A stretch of 64,000 bases of DNA from Halopseudomonas maritima (GTDB lineage: Bacteria; Pseudomonadota; Gammaproteobacteria; Pseudomonadales; Pseudomonadaceae). Positions 1 through 9,140 of this stretch are shown here, piece after piece. The stretch spans positions 2,600,001 through 2,664,000 of the forward strand of contig NZ_CP079801.1 of assembly GCF_021545785.1 (NCBI RefSeq). Reading direction: 5' to 3'. The translations under genes and the position numbers were made by a program. Within the stretch, counting starts at the first letter, position 1; each line of letters opens with the position of its first letter. The notes under the pieces were generated by a model, which made no database searches, had not been told where the DNA came from, and saw only the letters and a program-made list of their open reading frames with translations.

Positions 1-881
<881 letters not shown>

Positions 882-1017
882 TATAACACCCAAGCAATCT
901 GGTGTTATCGAGCCAACAGAATCAAACAACTTCGCGAACTTGCGAGATTGCAAATGCCTTAGCTTCTGTCACACATCCAAGCTTTTTAAGCTGCACGCAC
1001 TGCGGGCAGCAACAAAT

Positions 1018-1136
1018 TGCTTGACGACTATAGAGCATTGGAACCACCTGATCCCATCCCGAACTCAGAAGTGAAACGATGCATCGCCGATGGTAGTGTG
1101 GGGCTTCCCCATGTGAGAGTAGGTCATCGTCAAGCA
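1018..1136 (+). rRNA. 5S ribosomal RNA
   Basis: A 119-nt gene starting tgcttgacgac and ending gtcatcgtcaagca. The two ends are complementary and form helix I, and the internal gaaccacctgatcccatcccgaac segment is the conserved 5S loop region. It follows the 23S gene as the last member of the rrn operon and is followed 10 nt later by a strong terminator. Ends may be off by one or two bases. Confidence 0.96.
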
Positions 1137-1146
1137 CCTATACCAA

Positions 1147-1178
1147 ACACCCTGATCAGCAATGATCAGGGTGTTTTT
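1147..1178 (+). terminator. Terminator of the rRNA operon
   Basis: Perfect 12-bp stem (acaccctgatca / tgatcagggtgt, 1147-1158 and 1163-1174), a GCAA tetraloop and a following T run. It lies just after the 5S gene in the right orientation to end rrn transcription. Confidence 0.93.
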
Positions 1179-1328
1179 CTTTGTGCGCTAAAAGCCCTGC
1201 TGCGCGCTCCGTCTCGGTTTCTTGTATCTTCTTGCGTCCTGAGCGCAGCGTGACTGTCAGTCCGTTGCGCTGTTCTGGTCTTTCTGGTCTCGCTGGCTGC
1301 TAAGCTGATGGCACGACAAGGAGGAAGT

Positions 1329-1943
1329 ATGGGGATATACGACAGATATATACTGCCCAAGCTAATTGATACCGCCTGCGGTATGGGGGATGTCATGAAG
1401 CGACGTGCGCGGCTTGTTCCTCAGGCGCATGGCGATGTTCTTGAGATAGGTATCGGAACCGGGCTGAACCTCGCTTACTACGATAAGGCGAAGGTAACTC
1501 GGGTGACGGGCGTTGACCCAGCCGCGCAAATGCAGGTTACTGCCAGACAGCGTGCCGCCGATATTGGTATACCGGTCGATATGGTTGCCGTTGATGTGCG
1601 CGGTATACACGCGGACGCCAGTCGCTTTGACACTATCGTTATGACGTTTACGCTCTGCAGTATTGCTGATCCGCTGCCGGCCCTGCAGGAGATGAAGCGC
1701 GTTCTGGCTGACGGCGGTCGTTTACTTTTTTGCGAGCATGGCCTTGCCCCGGATGTGAGTGTGCAGGGTTGGCAGCGTCGCCTCACGCCGTGGTGGAAGC
1801 CGCTCGCAGGAGGCTGCCATCTGGACCGTGATATCCCCGCGCTGATTGCTGAGGCCGGATTTGTGATTGAACAGCTGGACACCGGTTATATAAAAGGGCC
1901 ACGCCCTATGACGTTCCTCTATGAAGGGGTAGCCAGCAAGTAA
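1329..1943 (+). CDS. Class I SAM-dependent methyltransferase
   Basis: Small (204 aa) single-domain methyltransferase of the UbiE/COQ5-like group. Motif I, the SAM-binding VLEIGIGTG, is at residues 37-45, and an acidic strand-2 end (VTGVDPAA) follows. The C-terminal part has HLDRDIPALI and GYIKGPRPM segments like those of small phosphatidylethanolamine N-methyltransferase-like proteins; the substrate cannot be told. I chose the ATG at 1329 because a perfect aaggagg lies 4 nt upstream; the earlier in-frame ATG at 1308 has no comparable site. It is monocistronic, between the rrn terminator and a shared terminator at 1962. Confidence 0.85.
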   Translation: MGIYDRYILPKLIDTACGMGDVMKRRARLVPQAHGDVLEIGIGTGLNLAYYDKAKVTRVTGVDPAAQMQVTARQRAADIGIPVDMVAVDVRGIHADASRFDTIVMTFTLCSIADPLPALQEMKRVLADGGRLLFCEHGLAPDVSVQGWQRRLTPWWKPLAGGCHLDRDIPALIAEAGFVIEQLDTGYIKGPRPMTFLYEGVASK

Positions 1944-1961
1944 TGCGAGCGAGCCGTAAAC

Positions 1962-1989
1962 AAAAAGAGCGCCCGAAGGCGCTCTTTTT
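1962..1989. terminator. Bidirectional terminator between convergent genes
   Basis: Stem aaaaagagcgcc / ggcgctcttttt with a CGAA loop. It has A and T tracts on both sides, so it can serve the methyltransferase gene on the plus strand and the acyl-CoA synthetase gene on the minus strand. Confidence 0.9.
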
Positions 1990-2009
1990 GTCTGGGCGTT
2001 TTGCTCTGC

Positions 2010-3668
2010 TCAGGCGCGGCCCCATTCGACATCCTGCAGGTGTCGCCACATGATCTTGCCGGTAGGTGACTTGGGAATGCTGTCGCTGAATGACACCATC
2101 TGCGGGCACTTGTAGGCTGCCATGTTTTCGTGACACCAGCTGATGATTTCCTGTTCTGTGGTGCTCTCCTGGCCCTTGGCCAATACCACCACCGCTTTGA
2201 CTGTCTCGCCACGGCGCTCGTGGGGAGCCGAGATGACGCAAACTTCCTGGATGGCTGGATGGGCGTACATGAGCGACTCGACTTCGGCAGGCCATACCTT
2301 GAAACCAGACGCGTTGATCATGCGCTTCACACGGTCGACCAGGAAGAAGTATCCCTCCTCGTCGTAGTAGCCCAGGTCGCCGGAGCGGAAGAAGCGCTCG
2401 CCATCTACGTTGACAAACGCTTCTTCGGTGGCGTCGGGCCGATTCCAGTAGCCTTGGAATATCTGCTCGCCGCGCATGATGATTTCACCGGTTACGCCCG
2501 GCTCTACCTCTTTCAGTGTTTCCACATCGATTACCCGGGAGTCGACACCGATAAAGGGTATGCCAAGGCATTGCGCCTTGCAGGCATGCGGCGGGTTGAC
2601 GTGGGTTGCTGCAATGGTCTCTGACAGGCCGTAGCCTTCCATATAGGTCAGGCCTGTTTTGTCTTTCAGTTTGGCGGCCACCGCAGCTGGCATGGCCGCA
2701 CCACCGCCGCCGATACCGGTCAGCGAGCTGATGTCGTAACTGTCGATATCCGGGTCTGACAGCATGTCGACCACCATGGTTGAGATGTTGCGCCAGGTGT
2801 TGATCTTCAGTCTCTCGATCAGGGTGGCTGCAACCTTGCGGTCCCAGCGGGTCATGACCACCAGGGAGCCGCCTGCGTAGAGGGTGGAGTTCATGCACGA
2901 CTGCATGCCGGTAACATGGAACATCGGCACCGATACCAGGTGTATGCAGCTGTGCTGGGTGTTTACCCAGGCAGCGCCATAGACTGTGGTTGCCATAACG
3001 CTGTGGTGGGTATGCACGCATCCCTTCGGGTTGCCGGTGGTGCCTGAGCTGTATGGAATTACGCAGAGATCCTGTGGCCCTGCTGTCAGCACGCCGGGGC
3101 GCAGGTTGGCGGCCAGGGCATCCTGCCAGCGACTGATGCCGGCGCCGCTCTCAACATGCGCGGGCTCGCTCACGGCCTCGGGAAGGGGCAGGTCGGTTGG
3201 CTCTACTACATACTCGCTGTAGGCGCTGACGATAACCTCACGCAGACTGCTCTTGCCAACATGAGGGGTAACGAACTCGCTGAGTTCCTGGGCGCACAGG
3301 GCCACCGGCGCCTGGGTGTCTTCAATCAGGTAGGCCAACTCGGCGGTGCGATTCATTGGGTTTACCGGCACCACCACGGCATTGGCGCGCAGGATGGCGA
3401 AGTAGCCGATGATGTATTGCGGGCTGTTCTGCATATACAGCAGTACGCGGTCGCCCGCCTGAACACCGGCCTGCTGCAGGTAACCGGCCAGACGCTCGGT
3501 TTCATCCTGCAACTGACGATAGCTGATGTCGCTGCCGTAGTAGTGGATGGCCGGATGGTCCGGGTAGCGCAGCGCAGAGACGGTGATGTTGTGGTACAGG
3601 TTGGTTGCCGGTAGTTCCAGCTCGCGGGGTACCTGATCCGGCCATACTGCAAAATGACGGTCAAACAT
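2010..3668 (-). CDS. Long-chain fatty acid--CoA ligase (AMP-binding, ANL family)
   Basis: A 552-aa acyl-CoA synthetase that activates a carboxylate (probably a medium/long-chain fatty acid) to its CoA thioester through an acyl-adenylate. The AMP-binding P-loop YSSGTTGNPKG is near residues 205-216. The GYGLSE motif, the hinge region RSGDLGYYDEEG with DRVKRMINASG, and the C-terminal PTGKIMWR lysine motif are all present, so it looks catalytically complete. The reading frame is open for a further 74 codons upstream, but the ATG at 3668 has an aggag Shine-Dalgarno and starts with the usual N-terminal domain, so the longer version is rejected. It is divergent from leuA, with about 215 nt between them holding both promoters. 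The chain-length preference is unknown. Confidence 0.88.
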   Translation of the reverse strand: MFDRHFAVWPDQVPRELELPATNLYHNITVSALRYPDHPAIHYYGSDISYRQLQDETERLAGYLQQAGVQAGDRVLLYMQNSPQYIIGYFAILRANAVVVPVNPMNRTAELAYLIEDTQAPVALCAQELSEFVTPHVGKSSLREVIVSAYSEYVVEPTDLPLPEAVSEPAHVESGAGISRWQDALAANLRPGVLTAGPQDLCVIPYSSGTTGNPKGCVHTHHSVMATTVYGAAWVNTQHSCIHLVSVPMFHVTGMQSCMNSTLYAGGSLVVMTRWDRKVAATLIERLKINTWRNISTMVVDMLSDPDIDSYDISSLTGIGGGGAAMPAAVAAKLKDKTGLTYMEGYGLSETIAATHVNPPHACKAQCLGIPFIGVDSRVIDVETLKEVEPGVTGEIIMRGEQIFQGYWNRPDATEEAFVNVDGERFFRSGDLGYYDEEGYFFLVDRVKRMINASGFKVWPAEVESLMYAHPAIQEVCVISAPHERRGETVKAVVVLAKGQESTTEQEIISWCHENMAAYKCPQMVSFSDSIPKSPTGKIMWRHLQDVEWGRA

Positions 3669-3883
3669 GCATCCAGTCTCCTGTTGTTGTCTGCCGATGC
3701 GCTGGCTCGCCAGACTGTTGTAGTGAGTATTCCGACAGCATAGGGCAGGTGAGCGTGTTGATGAATCAAACTGCCTTGCCGTGTTGGCAGCCAATAAACA
3801 GCGCTTAGTGTGCGTGCCGCTCGCGTGGCTGGATCGGGTATCATTGCAAGTTGGGGTAAACGTCGTCGCGGAGGGCTGCGCAC

Positions 3884-5425
3884 ATGACACAGAATCAGGT
3901 AATCATCTTCGATACCACGCTGCGTGACGGGGAGCAGAGCCCCGGCGCGTCCATGACCAAGGACGAGAAGCTGCGTATTGCTCGCGCGCTGGAAAAGCTA
4001 CGTGTAGACGTCATCGAGGCAGGCTTTGCGATTGCCAGCCCGGGTGACTTCGAGGCGGTCAAGCTGATTGCCGACACTATTCAGGATAGTGTCGTCTGCA
4101 GCCTGTCGCGCGCGGTGGATGCGGACATCGACCGTGCCGCCGAAGCGCTGGCCGGCGCCAACGCCGGGCGTATTCATACCTTTATCGCCACCAGCCCTAT
4201 TCATATGCAGCACAAGTTGCGTCTGCCGCCGGATCAGGTGGTTGAGCAAGCAGTGCGGGCGGTCAAGCGGGCCCGTAATCTGTGCGCGGATGTGGAGTTC
4301 TCCTGCGAGGATGCGGGCCGCTCAGAGATCGATTTTCTGTGCCGCATCATTGAGGCGGCGATCGATGCCGGTGCGCGCACCATCAACATCCCTGACACCG
4401 TGGGCTACGCCATTCCCCATCAGTTTGCCGACACTATCGGTCAGATCATCCAGCGCGTGCCGAATGCCGACCAAGCGATTTTCTCGGTGCATTGTCACAA
4501 CGACCTCGGGCTGGCGGTCGCCAACTCGCTGGCGGCGGTGACCGCCGGTGCGCGGCAGGTCGAGTGCACCATCAACGGCCTGGGCGAGCGAGCAGGCAAC
4601 GCAGCGCTCGAAGAGATCGTGATGGCCATCAAAACCCGCAAGGATCTGCTGGGTGTGCATACCGGTATCGAGACTGAAAATATTCTGGCTGCCTCGCGAC
4701 TGGTATCCGGCATTACCGGTTTTCCGGTCCAGCCAAACAAGGCCATTGTTGGCGCCAATGCCTTTGCCCATGAGTCGGGTATCCATCAGGACGGCGTGCT
4801 CAAGCACCGCGAAACCTACGAGATTATGAGCGCGCAGTCGGTCGGCTGGCACACCAACAAGCTTTCGTTGGGCAAGCTGTCCGGCCGTAATGCCTTTCGC
4901 TCGCGCCTTGAAGAGCTGGGCATCGAGCTGTCCGGTGAGGCGCTTAACGCAGCCTTTGCGCGTTTCAAGCAACTGGCTGACCGCAAGCACGAGATCTTCG
5001 ACGAAGACCTGCAGGCGCTGGTGACCGATACCCTGACTGAGGTGGAGGAGCACATCCGCCTGGTCCATCTGGAGGTGACCTCTTGCATGGGTGAGGTGCC
5101 GGTGGCCTCGGTGCAGCTGAATGTCGACGGCAAGGAGCAGAGCGCGCGGGCCGAAGGGTCCGGGCCGGTTGATGCCACCTTCAAGGCGATTGAGCAGCTG
5201 ATTGGTTCGGCCGCCAGCCTGCAGCTGTACTCGGTCAATGCCATCACCCAGGGCACCGACTCGCAGGGCGAGGTGACAGTACGCCTAGAAAAGGCCGGGC
5301 GTATCGTTAACGGTAATGGTGCGGACACCGATATCGTCGTCGCCTCTGCCAAGGCGTATATCAACGCGCTTAACCTGATGCGCGAGGGTGCTTATCGCGC
5401 GCACCCGCAGGCGGCGGGGGTCTGA
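3884..5425 (+). CDS. leuA: 2-isopropylmalate synthase
   Basis: Condenses acetyl-CoA with 2-oxoisovalerate in the first committed step of leucine synthesis. At 513 aa it is the short, E. coli-type LeuA. The signature FDTTLRDGEQSPG is at residues 9-21, the metal-binding HCHNDLG motif is near residue 204, and a full C-terminal LeuA dimer/regulatory domain (roughly residues 390-510) follows the TIM barrel. This domain argues against a homocitrate synthase. A ggaggg site lies 8 nt before the ATG. The stop codon overlaps the start of the next gene (TGATG), which implies translational coupling with holD, an unusual operon partner. No leader peptide or attenuator was recognised in the 215 nt upstream. 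Confidence 0.92.
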   Translation: MTQNQVIIFDTTLRDGEQSPGASMTKDEKLRIARALEKLRVDVIEAGFAIASPGDFEAVKLIADTIQDSVVCSLSRAVDADIDRAAEALAGANAGRIHTFIATSPIHMQHKLRLPPDQVVEQAVRAVKRARNLCADVEFSCEDAGRSEIDFLCRIIEAAIDAGARTINIPDTVGYAIPHQFADTIGQIIQRVPNADQAIFSVHCHNDLGLAVANSLAAVTAGARQVECTINGLGERAGNAALEEIVMAIKTRKDLLGVHTGIETENILAASRLVSGITGFPVQPNKAIVGANAFAHESGIHQDGVLKHRETYEIMSAQSVGWHTNKLSLGKLSGRNAFRSRLEELGIELSGEALNAAFARFKQLADRKHEIFDEDLQALVTDTLTEVEEHIRLVHLEVTSCMGEVPVASVQLNVDGKEQSARAEGSGPVDATFKAIEQLIGSAASLQLYSVNAITQGTDSQGEVTVRLEKAGRIVNGNGADTDIVVASAKAYINALNLMREGAYRAHPQAAGV

Positions 5426-6195
5426 TGTACGAGGCAACCCGTCTCGCCTATCTTGAGGCGCTTGGGGTCACCAACTGGATACCGCGTGAGCCGCTGAGCG
5501 GCGTGCCGGTGCGCCCGCCTGCGTTGCTGCTGCCCGAGGCAGAGCCGCAGGCGCCGCAACCGGCCAAGCCCCAGGCGGTGCCGGCTGACTCGCCAAGCGC
5601 TGCCCCGCGCATTGAGATACCTCGCCCCGGCAAGCCCAGCGTCGCTGCGCCGGTCGCCGCCCCCGAGCCGGCTGCGGAGCCTGCGCCTCAGCCCACAGGC
5701 CCGGCCGCCGAGCCGGTTGCGCCTTTCTACCTGCAACTCTGGCAGGCTGGCCCGTGCCTGCTGCTGATCGAAGTGCCGGAGCCTGGTCTGGAAAGCGCGA
5801 TGCCGGGGTTCATCCTGCTGCAGGATATTCTGCGCGCCGTACAGTTACCGAATCGCCCGGCGCTACTCGGTGACTTCCGCTGGCCGCTGAACCGTAACCC
5901 ACAGCTCGACCGTAGCGCCGGCGCCGCCAGTCTTGGCTTGCAGGCATTCATGCGTGGGCGCGTCGAAGGGCTCGAACTGGTGTCACTCGGCTGCTTCGGC
6001 TCTGCCACCACCTTGCTGGTCGATGCTGACCTGGCCCAGGCCGATACCTTGCTGGGCTGCGAGGAGGCGTTTGATGACCTGCCGCCAGCCTGGTTTGCCC
6101 CTGATCTTGAGTCCCTGTTGCGGCAACCTGCGCGCAAGGCCGAGCTCTGGGCGTTGTTGCGCCGTGTGCGCGCTCGCTGGCAGGGAACGCAATGA
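5425..6195 (+). CDS. holD: DNA polymerase III psi subunit (HolD), divergent Pseudomonas form
   Basis: A 256-aa protein. The N-terminal segment RLAYLEALGVTNWIPREPL (residues 5-24) resembles the conserved psi N-terminus (LxxLGIxxW) that binds the chi subunit. Residues about 40-100 are a Pro/Ala/Glu-rich linker, and the remainder is an alpha/beta domain (FYLQLWQAGPCLLLIEVP onward). It directly precedes rimI with a 4-nt ATGA overlap, as holD does in E. coli. In the replisome, psi bridges the clamp loader and chi/SSB. It is nearly twice the length of E. coli psi (137 aa) because of the linker. The low-complexity linker often leads to automatic TonB-like names; no transmembrane or TonB domain is seen. 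The identity rests on the N-terminal motif and synteny. Confidence 0.72.
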   Translation: MYEATRLAYLEALGVTNWIPREPLSGVPVRPPALLLPEAEPQAPQPAKPQAVPADSPSAAPRIEIPRPGKPSVAAPVAAPEPAAEPAPQPTGPAAEPVAPFYLQLWQAGPCLLLIEVPEPGLESAMPGFILLQDILRAVQLPNRPALLGDFRWPLNRNPQLDRSAGAASLGLQAFMRGRVEGLELVSLGCFGSATTLLVDADLAQADTLLGCEEAFDDLPPAWFAPDLESLLRQPARKAELWALLRRVRARWQGTQ

Positions 6196-6644
6196 GTGAA
6201 TTGAGTTTTCGCCGCATGCAGGAGTCGGATCTGGATGCGGTGCTGGCGGTCGAGTTTGCCGCCTTCAGCCATCCCTGGACCCGTGGCATCTTCCTCGACT
6301 GCATCCAGTCTGGCCACGAGTGCTGGCTGGCGTTCAGTGGCCGCCAGCAGGTTGGCCACGGCGTGCTATCAGCTGCCGCAGGCGAGTCGCATCTGCTGAA
6401 TCTGACCGTCAAGCCCGAGAGCCAGGGCAACGGTTATGGCTATGCGTTGCTCGACCACCTGATGGCGCAGGCGCGCCTGCGTGATGCGGAGGAAGCGTTT
6501 CTGGAAGTGCGAGCCTCCAATCAGACCGCTGCGCGCTTGTACGAGCGTTATGGCTTCAACGAGATTGGCCGGCGCCGCAATTATTACCCGGCCGTTGGCG
6601 GGCGCGAAGACGCGCTGGTGATGGCCTGCTCGCTGATTGACTGA
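6192..6644 (+). CDS. rimI: Ribosomal protein S18-alanine N-acetyltransferase
   Basis: A 150-aa GNAT acetyltransferase. The acetyl-CoA-binding motif A is LTVKPESQGNGYGYALLDHL (about residues 74-93; QGNGYG is the pyrophosphate loop). The C-terminal LYERYGFNEIGRRRNYY is the typical RimI signature. It acetylates the N-terminal alanine of ribosomal protein S18. Start overlaps the holD stop (ATGA), so it is translationally coupled. The family and context agree well. Confidence 0.93.
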   Translation: MSELSFRRMQESDLDAVLAVEFAAFSHPWTRGIFLDCIQSGHECWLAFSGRQQVGHGVLSAAAGESHLLNLTVKPESQGNGYGYALLDHLMAQARLRDAEEAFLEVRASNQTAARLYERYGFNEIGRRRNYYPAVGGREDALVMACSLID

Positions 6645-6666
6645 GCGCAGGTACACGGGAGACCTC

Positions 6667-7566
6667 ATGTTTTTTGCCACACGCCATGGCGCTATCTGCG
6701 GCCTGGTTATCGGCGCCCTGGCCTGGGCTGGCAACGCCCTGGTGGCGCGTGCCAGTGCCGGCCTGTTGCCGCCGGTAGGGTTGTCATTCTGGCGCTGGCT
6801 GACGGCTCTGGTCTTGATACTGCCGTTCACGCTGCCCAGCCTGATACGCCACCGCCATGTGCTCGCCGCGCACTGGCCGCGTATTGCACTGCTTGCCGCG
6901 CTGAGTATCGCCTCCTACAACACCCTGATGTACCAGGCCGCGCAAAGTACCACCGCTATCAATATCACGCTGGTCAACACCGGGCTGCCGGTCGCCGCGT
7001 TTATCTGGTCCATCCTGTTGCTGCGGCAATGGCCCACGCGACTCACCTTGGCCGGCACGCTGTTGTCCTTCAGTGGGCTACTTTTGATTCTTGGGCGCGG
7101 TGAGCCGACCCAGGTATTTGTTCAAGGAATGAATAAAGGTGATTTGATCATGGTACTGGCGGTGCTGACTTGGGGGCTTTATTCGGTGCTGCTGCAGCGC
7201 TGGCCGGTGCCGCTCCCGGGTTTCACATTGCTCGCGGCCATGTTGCTGTTTGGTGTGCCTATCCTGTTGCCTGTCTACCTGTGGGAAGTGTCGCAGGGCG
7301 CTAGCATGCCGCTGTCCGCCAGCTCGGTGGGCGCGGTGCTGTACACCGCGGTAATGGCGTCGCTGGTTGCCTATTCGGCCTGGAACAATGGAGTACGGAT
7401 ACTTGGGCCGGGAACAGCTTCCTTGTTCAGCTACCTGATGCCGGTATTTACGTCGCTGTTCGGTGTGCTGCTACTCGGGGAGCATTTGCATGGTTACCAC
7501 CTGCTTGGCGGAAGCCTGACTTTTGCCGGCCTGTTGCTCGCCACCTGGCAGGGGCGGCAGGCATGA
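6667..7566 (+). CDS. EamA/DMT-superfamily transporter
   Basis: A 299-aa inner-membrane protein with about ten predicted hydrophobic helices in two EamA repeats (for example GLVIGALAWAGNALV near the N-terminus and YLMPVFTSLFGVLLL near the C-terminus). Members export amino acids or other metabolites; the substrate cannot be read from sequence. The ATG at 6667 is preferred: gggaga lies about 5 nt upstream. A TTG at 6637, inside rimI, would add ten polar residues. Its stop overlaps the next start (ATGA). It sits in the run leuA-holD-rimI-transporter-dehydrogenase, so a link to amino acid metabolism is possible but unproven. Confidence 0.88.
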   Translation: MFFATRHGAICGLVIGALAWAGNALVARASAGLLPPVGLSFWRWLTALVLILPFTLPSLIRHRHVLAAHWPRIALLAALSIASYNTLMYQAAQSTTAINITLVNTGLPVAAFIWSILLLRQWPTRLTLAGTLLSFSGLLLILGRGEPTQVFVQGMNKGDLIMVLAVLTWGLYSVLLQRWPVPLPGFTLLAAMLLFGVPILLPVYLWEVSQGASMPLSASSVGAVLYTAVMASLVAYSAWNNGVRILGPGTASLFSYLMPVFTSLFGVLLLGEHLHGYHLLGGSLTFAGLLLATWQGRQA

Positions 7567-8561
7567 AGCGTCTTTGCGTGATTGCCGGAGACGGCATAGG
7601 CCCCGAGGTTGTGCCCGTCGCGGTGGATGCCCTCCAGCGTCTGCTGCCGGGGTTGCGCACCTGCGAAGCTGACGCGGGTTGGGGCTGCTTTGAGCGCACG
7701 GGCACATCGGTGCCGCAGGCGACGCTGGACCTCATGAAGAGCTGCGGCGCCGGCATCTTTGGCGCCGTGTCTTCGCCTTCCCACGCGGTTGCCGGTTACC
7801 GTAGCGCCATTCTGACCCTGCGTCAGGCGCTCGCCCTGAACTGCAACCTGCGCCCGGTACGTAGTTGGCCGGTTATCTCACCGCAGCCGAATATCGACAT
7901 GCTCATCCTGCGGGAAAACAGCGAAGGGCTGTATGTCGGGCGCGAGCGCATGGACGGAGAAGGCTGCGCCCTGGCCGAGCGCCAGATTACTCGCCGGGCC
8001 AGTGAGCAGTTGGCGCAGCGCACGGCAGAGGTCGCAGCTTTGCGCAACGCCCGGCGCATTACTCTGGTACACAAAGCCAATGTGCTGCCGCTGACCTGCG
8101 GCCTGTTTCGCGACAGCGCCCGGCAGGTGCTGGCTCAGGCGGGTTGGGATGCGTGCGTTGACGAGCGCCTGGTGGATGTCGCCGCCCTGCAATTGGTCGC
8201 CTCGCCGGAGCAGTTTGATCTGATTGCCACCACCAACCTGTTTGGTGACATTCTCTCGGACCTGGCCTGCCACTGGTCCGGTGGCCTGGGCACCGCACCG
8301 TCGCTCAACTGGGGCGAAGGCATCGCACTGGCTGAACCCGTGCACGGCAGCGCCCCCGACATCGCCGGCACCGGCCGCGCCAACCCGCTGGCTGCACTGC
8401 TCAGTGCCGCTCTGCTGCTCCGTTACCACTGGCAGCTGCCAGCGCTGGCGGACCAGCTGGAAGCTGCAGTAAGTGGCTTTCTGGAGGACGCAGGCACCGT
8501 CGATTTTGGCGACCGCACAACCCGAACCATTGCCGATGGCGTGTTGGCGCGGCTTCGCTGA
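7563..8561 (+). CDS. Homoisocitrate/isocitrate/isopropylmalate dehydrogenase family enzyme
   Basis: A 332-aa beta-decarboxylating dehydrogenase. It begins with the family signature VIAGDGIGPEVV (residues 6-17) and contains LRENSEGLYVG, HKANVLPLTCGLF and the NAD-binding region EPVHGSAPDIAGTGRANP. RENSEGLYV and HKANVLPLTxGLF are closer to homoisocitrate dehydrogenases of the LysB/HICDH type than to LeuB, which usually has DKANVL and is about 360 aa. The likely reaction is NAD-dependent oxidative decarboxylation of a 2-hydroxy-3-carboxy acid. Four-base overlap with the transporter gene suggests an operon. It could also act as a second isopropylmalate dehydrogenase alongside the upstream LeuA; sequence alone does not settle this. 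Confidence 0.8.
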   Translation: MKRLCVIAGDGIGPEVVPVAVDALQRLLPGLRTCEADAGWGCFERTGTSVPQATLDLMKSCGAGIFGAVSSPSHAVAGYRSAILTLRQALALNCNLRPVRSWPVISPQPNIDMLILRENSEGLYVGRERMDGEGCALAERQITRRASEQLAQRTAEVAALRNARRITLVHKANVLPLTCGLFRDSARQVLAQAGWDACVDERLVDVAALQLVASPEQFDLIATTNLFGDILSDLACHWSGGLGTAPSLNWGEGIALAEPVHGSAPDIAGTGRANPLAALLSAALLLRYHWQLPALADQLEAAVSGFLEDAGTVDFGDRTTRTIADGVLARLR

Positions 8562-8864
8562 CGCTGGCGACTAGCTAGCGGGCTGCCGTGGGCATATTGT
8601 GGGCATACGCGGAAATAAAAAAAGGCCTAGCCGAAGCTAAGCCTTTGAAAAGGTTGGTGGCTACACCGGGACTTGAACCTGGGACACCAGCATTATGAAG
8701 GGGTTGAGGTATTCCACATTAAACCTCGTATCTTGCTGTTTTATAAAGGCTTACTCTTGCTTCGCCTCGCTATTCCTTAAAGCTCACCTTTCTATAGTCT
8801 GCATTCAGGGCTATTATAAGTGCACTTTTAATGGTGCCTTTAAGGGTGCTTTGTGAGGTGCTTA
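8562..8864. other. Intergenic region holding the left island junction
   Basis: Between the dehydrogenase stop and the first island gene. It contains the 86-bp att repeat with a tRNA-Met 3' fragment; after that the sequence becomes visibly AT-rich. No further gene was recognised. Confidence 0.7.
8614..8699. repeat. Distal attachment-site repeat of the tRNA-Met island
   Basis: An 86-bp segment identical, base for base, to 16469-16554. It contains the last 45 nt of the tRNA-Met gene (8655-8699, minus strand, 3' CCA end at 8655) plus the tRNA terminator hairpin. It stops in the anticodon stem, after which the sequence diverges (ggggttg here, tgctgtg at the intact gene). This is the classic footprint of integration at a tRNA 3' end; this copy is a non-functional tRNA fragment. 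Confidence 0.95.
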
Positions 8865-9140
8865 ATGGCTTTTCAAATTCTAGCGGAGGTTGCCGCGTCC
8901 GTTACTGATCTGAAGCGGGATCCAATGGGTACCCTGCGTGAGGGCCACGGCAAGCCCGTCGTCATTCTCAACCGTAATGAACCTGCCTTCTACGCTGTAC
9001 CGGCCAAGCTCTATGAAGCCATGCTGGAGCAGTTGGATGACATAAAGCTGGAAGAACTGGTGCGTTCTCGCATGGGTGAACCAACCGTTGCTGTTGATAT
9101 CGACGACCTGATTGCAGACGCGGGCGGCGCGGGTGTCTGA
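8865..9140 (+). CDS. Antitoxin of the Phd/YefM/StbD type
   Basis: A 91-aa protein. Its N-terminal half (ASVTDLKRDPMGTLREGHGKPVVILNRNEPAFYAVPA) is the typical Phd/YefM DNA-binding fold, and the acidic C-terminus would wrap the toxin. It neutralises the overlapping RelE-type toxin and is expected to repress its own promoter as a complex. The ATG at 8865 has gagg 6 nt upstream. An in-frame GTG at 8853 is less likely. It is the first island gene after the distal att site, in the usual antitoxin-first order. Confidence 0.86.
   Translation: MAFQILAEVAASVTDLKRDPMGTLREGHGKPVVILNRNEPAFYAVPAKLYEAMLEQLDDIKLEELVRSRMGEPTVAVDIDDLIADAGGAGV

Noticed and set aside
3669..3890. Longer N-terminus for the acyl-CoA synthetase
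   Set aside because: It covers the leuA promoter, has low-complexity non-homologous sequence, and ATG 3668 has a good ribosome site.
3884..5425. Homocitrate synthase (NifV/LysS type) as the identity of leuA
   Set aside because: The full C-terminal LeuA regulatory domain and the 513-aa length fit 2-isopropylmalate synthase.
5425..6195. TonB-like protein
   Set aside because: Only the Pro/Glu-rich linker suggests it; no N-terminal membrane helix or TonB C-terminal domain, while the N-terminus and rimI neighbour fit HolD.
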